Origin: Pedobacter sp. FW305-3-2-15-E-R2A2
Lineage (GTDB): Bacteria; Bacteroidota; Bacteroidia; Sphingobacteriales; Sphingobacteriaceae
Length of the DNA: 64,000 nt
Direction: 5' to 3'
Assembly: GCF_038446955.1 (NCBI RefSeq)
Contig: NZ_CP151803.1
Coordinates: forward strand, 7,524,366 to 7,588,365
The notes under the pieces are model-generated. The model saw nothing but the letters and a program-made list of their open reading frames with translations. It did no database searches and was not told the DNA's origin. The stretch's first letter is position 1. Every line of letters begins with the position of its first letter. Position numbers and translations under genes: made by a program. This document shows positions 44,095 through 52,400 of the stretch, piece by piece.

Positions 44095-44914
44095 TTCCCA
44101 CCAGCACTTCTGGAACTTTGATGAGGTAAGAGACAGCTGGATCACAGAAGAAATGGATGTGCTCCGGGATGATTTTCTGCCTCAACACCTGAAGCCCATT
44201 CTGGACCATTATAATTTTGATGGATGTGTGGTGGTGCAATCAGATCAAAGTCAGAAGGAAAATGAATTCCAGCTGAACCATGCAGCAACACATTCTTTTA
44301 TTAAGGGTGTAGTAGGCTGGGTGGATCTGCAGGCAGCAGACATTACTGATCAGCTGGCGATCCTCAGCGGGCATGAAAAGCTAAAAGGCTTCAGAGAGAT
44401 CCTTCAGGGAGCTGCTGATCCTGCCTTAATGTTGAAGCCGGAATTTGTAAACGGAATCAGTAAACTGAAAGCATTCGGATTTACCTACGATATCCTGATC
44501 TATCCGCACCAGCTGAAATATGCAACAGAACTGGCGGCCAGATTTCCGGATCAGCCCTTTGTGCTGGACCATATCGCTAAACCAGGAATTAAAGCCGGTA
44601 GCATCGCAGACTGGAAACAAGATATAGAAGGATTGGCGAAACATGAAAATGTAAGCTGTAAAGTCTCCGGAATGGTAACAGAAGCAGATTGGAAGCGATG
44701 GAAAGCAAAGGATTTTGATCCTTATCTGGATGTGGTCTTCGAAGCTTTTGGCGCCAAAAGGGTGATGTACGGTTCAGACTGGCCGGTTTGCCTGCTGGCA
44801 GGTGATTATGGAAGGGTCCTGAGCGTCATGGAAAATTATATTGCAAAACTCTCGGAAAATGAACAGAACCTGTTCTGGGGAGGAAATGCAACTCACTTTT
44901 ATAACTTAAAATAA
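44081..44914 (+). CDS. Amidohydrolase, likely L-fuconolactonase
   Basis: This 277-residue TIM-barrel amidohydrolase_2 protein has metal ligands in DSHQHFWNF (HxH, residues 5-7 region), a barrel His in LDHIAKPG, and Asp in YGSDWPVCLLAGDY (~231). It matches known L-fuconolactone hydrolases in style. It opens L-fucono-lactone made by the fucose dehydrogenase to L-fuconate. The start overlaps the FAH gene by 14 bp and the next gene follows after 7 bp. Confidence 0.85.
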   Translation: MLKIDSHQHFWNFDEVRDSWITEEMDVLRDDFLPQHLKPILDHYNFDGCVVVQSDQSQKENEFQLNHAATHSFIKGVVGWVDLQAADITDQLAILSGHEKLKGFREILQGAADPALMLKPEFVNGISKLKAFGFTYDILIYPHQLKYATELAARFPDQPFVLDHIAKPGIKAGSIADWKQDIEGLAKHENVSCKVSGMVTEADWKRWKAKDFDPYLDVVFEAFGAKRVMYGSDWPVCLLAGDYGRVLSVMENYIAKLSENEQNLFWGGNATHFYNLK

Positions 44915-44921
44915 GCAATCA

Positions 44922-45710
44922 ATGGATCTGCAATTAAAAGATAAAGTAGTCCTCGTAACTGGTGGAGCCAAAGGTATTGGTGAAGCTATCGTAAGGTTAC
45001 TGGCAAAAGAAGGGGCTACACCTGTAATCGTAGGAAGAAATGAAGCGGATAACCAGCGCCTTGCAGATGATATTATCGCTGAAGGAGGAAAAGTCTTTCA
45101 GCTGGTTGCCGAATTAACAAATCCCTCTGCCAGTGAAGCAGCCATTAAAACTGTTCTGGAGAAATATGGGAGAATTGATGGACTGGTCAATAATGCAGGG
45201 GTAAATGATGGGGTAGGACTGGAAAGCGGAAACTATGAAAGTTTTGTGGAAAGCCTGCACAAAAATGTAATCCATTATTATCTGATGGCACACCATGCTT
45301 TACCGGCACTTAAAAAATCTAAAGGAGCGATCGTTAATATAGGTTCGAAAGTGGCAGATACCGGGCAGGGTGGAACCTCTGCTTATGCGGCATCCAATGG
45401 CGGTAGAAATGCGTTAACGAGAGAATGGGCCGTGGAACTCCTGCCTTATGGAATTCGTGTGAACTCGGTCATCGTTGCAGAATGTTATACGCCATTGTAT
45501 CAGACCTGGATCAATTCTATTCCTAACTCTGAGGAGAAATTAGCTTCCATAAAAGCGAAAATTCCTTTTGGGAACAGAATGACAACAGCAGAAGAGATTG
45601 CAAATACAACGGTGTTTTTGCTTTCTGAGGCGTCGAGTCATACAACTGGGCAATTGGTATATGTTGATGGGGGGTATGTGCATCTCGACCGCTCTATCAG
45701 CCCGCTTTAA
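44922..45710 (+). CDS. SDR, likely L-fucose dehydrogenase, with altered YxxxK
   Basis: This 262-residue SDR has TGGAKGIGEA, NNAGVNDG and NIGSKVAD with the catalytic Ser. The active-site motif reads Y155-A-A-S-N159, so the usual Lys is Asn. RNALTREWAVELLPYGIRVN and AECYTPLYQTW follow, and I recall similar sequence from putative fucose dehydrogenases of this phylum. It would oxidise L-fucose to the lactone. It is last in the operon, and a nested hairpin follows directly. Enzyme identity is contextual; the Asn could be a clade feature rather than a loss. Confidence 0.7.
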   Translation: MDLQLKDKVVLVTGGAKGIGEAIVRLLAKEGATPVIVGRNEADNQRLADDIIAEGGKVFQLVAELTNPSASEAAIKTVLEKYGRIDGLVNNAGVNDGVGLESGNYESFVESLHKNVIHYYLMAHHALPALKKSKGAIVNIGSKVADTGQGGTSAYAASNGGRNALTREWAVELLPYGIRVNSVIVAECYTPLYQTWINSIPNSEEKLASIKAKIPFGNRMTTAEEIANTTVFLLSEASSHTTGQLVYVDGGYVHLDRSISPL

Positions 45711-45713
45711 ATT

Positions 45714-45800
45714 AAAAAAATCAAATGTACTTATCCTCCTCAAATGTTGTGCTGAAGGGCAAAACATTTGGATGTCGTCTAAGCACATTTGATTTTTTTT
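45714..45800 (+). terminator. Nested hairpin ending the fucose operon
   Basis: A 15-bp outer stem (45714-45728 with 45785-45799) encloses an inner stem (45741-45748 with 45763-45770). The right arm ends in eight T. It begins 4 bp after the last stop codon. Confidence 0.8.
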
Positions 45801-45917
45801 GCAAAACGCAGAACCTGTATTTGCGGTTCTCGTAATGGGGTTGGAAAGGGAAGGGCGTTTGGGTAAGCAGATTAGTTAAATAGCGCTGTTTATCTAGCTT
45901 GATTTCTTTTGAGGATG

Positions 45918-46100
45918 GAAAAGAAAATTTGATAGGGTAAGATTGAGATAAATAATCAGATGGTTATCTGATCTGATTGAGCATTTTCTTTTTGAGAATT
46001 GAAAAGAAAATTTGATAGGGTAAGATTGAGATAAATAATCAGATGGTTATCTGATCTGATTGAGCATTTTCTTTTGAGAATTGAAAAGAAAATTTGATAG
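45918..46100. repeat. 83-bp tandem repeat, two copies plus a fragment
   Basis: Units start at 45918, 46001 and 46083 (periods 83 and 82; the third keeps ~18 bases). The two full copies are nearly identical, with one T lost in a run. Each unit begins AAAAGAAAAT and nearly ends with its reverse complement ATTTTCTTTT, and contains TCAGATggttATCTGA. Each unit can therefore fold as a hairpin. Confidence 0.85.
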
Positions 46101-46225
46101 AGCATTTTAGATAAATGCGAGATGCGTATTTAAACTTGCTAACTATTTCCTGCAGAAGATAGGTAAAACCCTAACCCGGTTTCTAAGCTGAATTTAATCA
46201 GTAACTCTTTATAAAGTATTAAAAA

Positions 46226-46314
46226 TAAAAAGGTGTATGTTGTGAGAAGGCCTTAGGAAGTTTTGTCCTTTTCAGGACAAAAGATTCCAGCCTTCGAATA
46301 ATATACACCTTTTT
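46226..46314. terminator. Nested hairpin between converging transcripts
   Basis: Outer arms 46227-46238 and 46303-46314 end in A and T runs on the two strands. An inner stem pairs TTTTGTCC (46261-46268) with GGACAAAA (46275-46282). It probably terminates the aminopeptidase transcript, which ends at 46347. Confidence 0.7.
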
Positions 46315-46346
46315 ATGATTTAATCTCTCCGGGCAATACTACGGAA

Positions 46347-48122
46347 CTAAATTGCGGCAGTATATGCTTTTAACCAAGCCACCTCTTCCGTATTTAAAAG
46401 TGGACTTAAACGTTCAAATACCAACGCATTATAGCTGTTCAGCCACTCTATCTGACCTTGTTCCAATAAATCCTTTTGCACGATAGCTGTACTGATCGGT
46501 GCAATGGTTAAAGATTCAAATGCATAGAATTCGTTAAACTCATTGCTGACGTCTTTAATCGTGTTTACGAGGTTTTCTATGCGAACACCGTGTTTTCCCG
46601 GACGGTATACTCCCGGTTCAATAGAAGTGATCATTCCAAGCTCTATCGCAACAGGAACCGCAGTTGGGTTAAAAGTATGAGGGCCTTCATGAACATTCAG
46701 GAAATAGCCAACACCATGACCTGTTCCATGCCCGTAATTGATGGCATAGTCCCATAATGGTTTGCGGGTGATGGCATCAATCTGATAACCACAGGTTCCT
46801 TTAGGGAAGCGCAATTTACAGCCGTCAATCATTCCTTTTAAAACCAGGGTATAATCTGTTTTCTCTTCTTCGGTATTGTTTCCCATCGGAATGGTCCGGG
46901 TGATATCTGTTGTGCCGTAAAAATACTGACCTCCGGAATCTACCAGGAACAAGCCTTCTTCTTTTACTTCTACATCACTTTCTTCGGATGGGCCGTAATG
47001 TGGTAAGGCACCATGCGCTTTATAAGCACTGATGGTATTGAAGCTGTCGCCCACAAAACCTTCCTGTGCAGCCCTGAACTTACGCAGTTCGGCTGCGGCA
47101 GAGAGTTCGGTAATGGTGATTTTTCCTATGTTTTCTGATAACCATTTTAAGAAACGGGTGATGGCAACCCCATCTTTCGCCATTGCGATGCGGGTATTGG
47201 CCAGTTCTGTTTCGTTCTTAATGGCTTTTAAATTGGTAGAAGGATTGGTGTCTTTGATGACTTTTACGGAGGCAGGCAATAGTTTTGAATAGGCAAAGCA
47301 GTTGCGCTTAGGATCAATAAAAATAGAGGTGTTTTCAGGAACTGCTGATAAGGCAGATTCGATATCTTCATAAGGCATTACCTGAACACCGCTGGCAGCA
47401 AGCAATTCTTTTTCATCGGTGCTAAGCTTATCAGGGTTAATGAAGATGGTGGCTTTATCCTGACCTATTAAGGCAAAGCTAAGCACAACAGGGTTATAAC
47501 TCACATCTTTTCCACGGATGTTGAATAACCAGGCCATATCATCAAGTGATGAAATCAGGTGGTAAGCAGCGCCCTTTTTCTGAAGCTCAGTTCTTACTTC
47601 GGATAGTTTAGCGGCTACGGATTGTCCGATATGTTGTTCCTCAATCAGGAAAGCTTTTTCTGCAGGTAGTGCAGGTCTGTTTTCCCAAATAGGACTAAGG
47701 TAATCTTTATCACTAAGCTGGATGTCTTTGATGGAGAATTGCTGCGTAAAAAGGTCTCCTAAAAGGATGGAAAGTAGTTTCTCATTTGTCGCAACTACAG
47801 CACCTGTATCCAGTTTTTCCAGGAGCCATTGAATGTACTCCGGAGCATGTTGTACTTTTTGTTTAACCAGCTCAAAACCGCTGTTTTCCAATTGCTCTGT
47901 TGCCTGCTCAAAATAGCGGAAGTCTGCCCAGAGACCCGCAAAGTCATGGGTAATGACTAATGTTCCTGCTGATCCCGTAAAGCCGGAAGCAAAAGGAATA
48001 CACTTGTAATGGTTGGGTAAGTATTCACTGATGTGTGGATCTGCTGAAGGGATGATGTAAGCCTGTACATTGTCGGCTTTCATTTGTTTACGTATCTCGC
48101 TTAATTTTTCCTGATATGTCAT
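46347..48122 (-). CDS. Xaa-Pro aminopeptidase, M24 family
   Basis: This 591-residue creatinase/aminopeptidase P-type protein has three domains: two creatinase_N-like domains (~1-300) and the pita-bread catalytic domain (~310-530). The dinuclear metal ligands are visible: Asp in LVDSGGQYFYGTTDITRTIPMG, His in YGHGTGHGVGYFLNVHEGPH, and Glu residues in TSIEPGVYRPGKHGVRIENLV. It removes N-terminal residues preceding proline, in the cytosol (no signal peptide). The length matches the eukaryote-like long form common in Bacteroidota. It is a single-gene unit. Confidence 0.95.
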   Translation of the reverse strand: MTYQEKLSEIRKQMKADNVQAYIIPSADPHISEYLPNHYKCIPFASGFTGSAGTLVITHDFAGLWADFRYFEQATEQLENSGFELVKQKVQHAPEYIQWLLEKLDTGAVVATNEKLLSILLGDLFTQQFSIKDIQLSDKDYLSPIWENRPALPAEKAFLIEEQHIGQSVAAKLSEVRTELQKKGAAYHLISSLDDMAWLFNIRGKDVSYNPVVLSFALIGQDKATIFINPDKLSTDEKELLAASGVQVMPYEDIESALSAVPENTSIFIDPKRNCFAYSKLLPASVKVIKDTNPSTNLKAIKNETELANTRIAMAKDGVAITRFLKWLSENIGKITITELSAAAELRKFRAAQEGFVGDSFNTISAYKAHGALPHYGPSEESDVEVKEEGLFLVDSGGQYFYGTTDITRTIPMGNNTEEEKTDYTLVLKGMIDGCKLRFPKGTCGYQIDAITRKPLWDYAINYGHGTGHGVGYFLNVHEGPHTFNPTAVPVAIELGMITSIEPGVYRPGKHGVRIENLVNTIKDVSNEFNEFYAFESLTIAPISTAIVQKDLLEQGQIEWLNSYNALVFERLSPLLNTEEVAWLKAYTAAI

Positions 48123-48540
48123 GGTTTAATTTTTAATAGCTAATCGCGTTAACGCAAATCTATGGAATTTAATTCCTGTATATAGCTTATTTTTTTGCAG
48201 AGGTCGGGTTGATCTGGTTCGAAGAATTCAGGACTGTAATATGGGACTGGAGTTATCCACAGTAAATGTGAATAACTTTGTTTGGTTTACCCGTAGTGTG
48301 CAGATAATTAGGTTTTTGTAGGTTAAATTATTTGTGGATAAAGGTTGGTGTTGTCTGTTTTTGTGCAGCACAAATATGAAATCAGAAATGTGGGATAAGA
48401 TTTCGAAGGCTGTTAGAAATGCTTAGAAGAAGAAGCGAAGATAGGAGGAGAGATGGCTTGGTCTCTAAATAAAAAGAGGGAGGAATTCGTGCTGAATCCT
48501 CCCCCGGTAAAATGTTGTTTTCCTAAAAAAGGAAAGGTGA
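48123..48540. other. Non-coding gap with DnaA-box cluster
   Basis: This 418-base gap has no gene. It contains TTATCCACA at 48253-48261, TGTGAATAA at 48267-48275 (reverse complement TTATTCACA) and TGTGGATAA at 48333-48341 (reverse complement TTATCCACA). Two are perfect and one is a consensus-fitting DnaA box. A 7-bp inverted repeat TTTGTGC-A-GCACAAA lies at 48360-48374. It is also the promoter region of the aminopeptidase. Confidence 0.6.
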
Positions 48541-49431
48541 TTATCTGGGTAAACTGAACCTGAGATTGAGTTCAAAACTACCATTCGTGTACCCGCTCAA
48601 TGCAGAGGTTTGGGTAGTGTACATTCCACTCACCATGTATTTTTTTCTGAAGTCCATGCCCAGGCCGAAGGTGGCACTTTCGCTGCTGTGGTACAAGCCC
48701 ATAATGAAGACCTGTTTATTGGCAATCTCCAGTTGTGCACCTGCATCCCAGATGTTGTCAAAACCTTTCACGCCTCTATAGGCTACTTTAGGTTCCAGGT
48801 CCAGGCCGTTCAATCCTTCGCTGATTTTAAGCTTATAGCTCGCTGCGGCATAAAATGTAGTCACATCGGCAAGTTTGATCACATCCTTTTTCAGGACGCT
48901 TTTCAGGTTCGGAATGGATGCCTGCAGGTTAATTTTATCGGAAGTATAAGCGATTCCGAAATCACCATCCAGATAGGTCTTTCTGGCATTGTACTGACCT
49001 ACCATAGGGTCATTGGGATTGCCGTAGATATCGCTGGTCTCCAACCGCTGATTCATGAAACCCAGGGATACTCCAAAATGCAACTGGTCATTTTTTTCAT
49101 TGAGTTTCAGGTGATAGGCATAACTTCCCACTACCCTGATCTGTCTTTGCAGACCTGCACTTTCGTGATAAATGTTTAGCCCTAAGCCAACTTTGTTGAA
49201 ACCATAATCACCGGTCAGGCTTTGGGTGAGCGGGGAACCGGGAACATTGCTCCATAATTTACGGTAAGCAGCATTAAGCTTCAGCCCTTCTGTGCTACCG
49301 GCAAAGGCCGGATTGATGAGGTACTGGTTGCTGTAATATTGTGCCGCCAGCGGATTTAGCTGTGCCTGGCTGTTGGTACTTATGGCAAAAGCCATAAGTA
49401 CCAGTGCTAAGAATTTGTATTTCGTCTTCAT
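48541..49431 (-). CDS. PorP/SprF family type IX secretion membrane protein
   Basis: This 296-residue outer-membrane barrel has a signal peptide ending SQAQ at ~24. The family opening QYYSNQYLINPAFAGSTEGLKLNAAYR and KLWSNVPGSPLTQSLTGDYGF is present, and the protein ends with the strand FELNLRFSLPR. PorP/SprF proteins are paired with individual large T9SS cargo proteins and help place them at the surface; here the giant adhesin gene ends 35 bp upstream. A second PorP end lies at the window edge (63948). Confidence 0.92.
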   Translation of the reverse strand: MKTKYKFLALVLMAFAISTNSQAQLNPLAAQYYSNQYLINPAFAGSTEGLKLNAAYRKLWSNVPGSPLTQSLTGDYGFNKVGLGLNIYHESAGLQRQIRVVGSYAYHLKLNEKNDQLHFGVSLGFMNQRLETSDIYGNPNDPMVGQYNARKTYLDGDFGIAYTSDKINLQASIPNLKSVLKKDVIKLADVTTFYAAASYKLKISEGLNGLDLEPKVAYRGVKGFDNIWDAGAQLEIANKQVFIMGLYHSSESATFGLGMDFRKKYMVSGMYTTQTSALSGYTNGSFELNLRFSLPR

Positions 49432-49466
49432 CTTTATGATGTTTTATTTTAAATAAGGGGTTGATC

Positions 49467-52400
49467 TTAATTCTCTCTGATAACGGTGATAAAGCCTTTG
49501 AATCTAGGGCGGCCGTTACCGAAATCTATCACGTAATAATAGGTGCCTTCAGCCAGTGCGGTTCCGTTAAGACTTCCGTCCCAGCTGTTGTCATATCCTT
49601 TTTTACTATAGATTGGTCTTCCTGCCTTATCAAAGATTTTCACTTCATTGTTCGGATAGAAATCGATATTGTCAATCACCCACTTGTCATTGTATCCGTC
49701 TCCGTTAGGGGATAAAATATTGGTGGCTTTGACTTTTGCATAATCTTCCACTACCGTTACGGTAAAGGTTTTGGAATCTGTACATCCGCTGGCATTGGTT
49801 GCTGTTACGGTGTATGTGGTGGTTTCCCTTGGCCTTATGGTCAGGATGGCGGTGTTTTGTCCGCTGATGATGCTGCTATGAGTAGCCCATACATAAGAGA
49901 GGCCACCTGTGGCGGTCAGTTTCAGACTTTCTCCCTTGCTGACCTCTGTGCTTCCAGCTCCGTTGTTATTGCCGTTGTCGGCCGTAATCGCGATTACCGG
50001 TAAAGGATTCACCGTGATGACAAACGTGCTGCTGTAAGTATCCACACCTCCGTTATCTGTTCCTCCATTGTCTTTGACCGTCACGGTAATGGTTGCTGTT
50101 CCTGAAGCACCACTTCTAACGCGGTAGCTGAGGTTTCCGTTGCTGCCGGTTTGGGTTGCGGTGATGTTTTGAATCAGGTTGCTATTGCTGCTGGTCGCTG
50201 TAACCGTGGTGGTTTGTGCAGATTCAGGACCTGCAGTGATTCCGGTTAAGGCTACGTTTTGTACAGAAGTGGTATAGCAGATGGTCTGACCTGCAACAGG
50301 ATCCAGCGTTGGGATTTCATTGACATCGCTGATGCTGATGTTGAAGGCTTTCTCCAGACTGAAACCATATTGGGTAGTGCTTTTCACCCTGATGCTGTAG
50401 CTGGACTTGTTTTCGAAGTTCAGACTTGCTGCGGTGAGCAGGTTGTTACCTGAAATGCTGAATAAGGCATTGTCGGTATCACCTGTTCCTGAAACCAGGG
50501 CATAGGTAAAGGTTGCTGCCGGATCATCAGCAGTGCTGCTGATGGTTCCTGCCGGAGTTCCTGAAGGACTGTTTTCATAAACTGTGGTTCCAGCCAGGAG
50601 GATATTTGTTGGTGCACCTGCCCTGATGGTTAAAGTACCATTTACAAAACTGATCTGGTAGTTGCCGGAAGTAGCCGCAGAAGGAACGATATCGTAAGTT
50701 CCGATCGGGCTGTTGGTGGTTGCAGTTGTGCTGATCACCACAGGGCTGGTCAGTACGGCAGGAGATTCTGCATTGACAAATCCATCGTATTTAACGGTCA
50801 GTGGCGGATTCGCTGTTCCTGCAAATTTCACTTTATCTTCCGCGGTAATGGTCAGCGGTGCTTTATTGATGCTCAGGTTGGCAGCGGTATAGTTCAGCAC
50901 GTAGTTGCTGCTCAGTGCCAGGGTGTTTTGGTTGATGGCATAAGTACCAACATTTTCCCCAGGGACCCTGTTCAGGCTTCCGGTAAAGGTATCCGTTCCG
51001 ATCAGTGCCGGAATGAAGGTGTAAGTTAATGCCGGATCAGCAGTACCATAGGTTTTGGCTGCAGTTGTTGCGGTTACACTGATGTTTTTTGCACCGATGC
51101 TCAGGTTGGCAGGGGTGTAAGTGATCAGGTAATTTGGACCGGCAGTTACTGTTCCCTGACCGATGGCATAGTTACCGATATTCTCGCCGGTAGCTCTTGC
51201 TAAGCTTCCTGTAAAGGCATCAGTGCCGATTAAGGCCGGGCTGAAAGTGTAAGTCAGTGCCGGATCTGCATCGCCGTAAGTTTTGTTTTTGGCAACAGCA
51301 GTAACCGTCAGCGCTTTACTGGTAATGCTCAGGTTAGCCGGGTTATAAGTAATCAGGTAATTAGGACCCGCAGTTACTGTTCCTTGATTGATGGTGTAGT
51401 TGCCGATATTTTCACCCGAAGTTCTGGCTAAGTTTCCTGTAAAGGCATCAGTACCGATCAGCGCAGGGCTGAAAGTATAGGTGAATAGCGGATCTGCTGT
51501 TCCATATACTTTGGTTTTAGCCACAGCGGTTACGGTTACCGGTTTAGCAGTGATGCTCAGGTCAGCTGAAGTAAAGGTAAGGGTATAATTGCTGTTTAAA
51601 GCAAGTGTCCCTTGTCCGATGGCATAGTTGCCAATGTTTTCACCCGCTGCGCGGTTCAGGCTACCTGTAAAGGTATCTGTTCCGATCAGTGCCGGACTGA
51701 AAGTATAAGTGAAAGCAGGATCAGCTTCACCATATACTTTGGTATTGGCCACTGCAGTTACATTTACTGTTTTTTTCGTGATGCTGAAATCAGCTGAAGT
51801 AAAGGCAAGAGTGTAATTGTTGTTTAAGGCCAGTGTTCCCTGTCCGATGGCATAGTTACCAATGTTTTCACCAGCAATGCGGTCAAGAGTTCCGGTGAAG
51901 GCATCTGTTCCGATCAGTGCCGGACTGAAGGTATAAGCAAATACCGGATCTGCTGTGCCATATTCTTTGTTACCGGCAGTGGCAGTTACGTTCACTGTTT
52001 TCTTCGTGATGCTTAAATCAGCAGCCGTATAGCTCAGGGCGTAATTGTTGCTTAAAGCCAGTGTTCCCTGTCCGATGGCATAGTTGCCGATGTTTTCACC
52101 CGCTACGCGGTCCAGTGATCCTGTAAAGGTATCTGTTCCGTTTAGTGCCGGACTGAAAGTATAAGTCAGGGCCGGATCCGTATCGCCATACACTTTGGTT
52201 TGAGCGGCAGCGGTTACGGTAATGGCCTGGGAAGTAATGGTCAGGTTGGCCGGTACATAAGTGACCTGGTAATTTGTACCCAGGCTGAGGTTACCCTGTC
52301 CGATGGCATAAGCACCAACATTTTCACCAGGAGCACGGTCCAGTGTACCTGTAAAGGCATCTGTTCCGATCAATGCCGGACTGAAAGTGTAAGTGAATGC

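Larger units (their letters stand above)
45711..46346. other. Gene-free spacer of structured repeats
   Basis: This 636-base gap between converging genes holds the fucose-operon terminator, the 83-bp tandem repeat and a second nested hairpin (46226-46314). The remaining bases are AT-rich with no credible frame. Confidence 0.7.

Noticed and set aside
45900..46100. CRISPR array
   Set aside because: The repeats are 83 bp, directly abutting, with no unique spacers and no cas genes.
48123..48540. Replication origin at the DnaA-box cluster
   Set aside because: Flanking genes converge on the gap, opposite to what is usual at an origin, and no dnaA or other replication gene is nearby. Kept only as a DnaA-box cluster.
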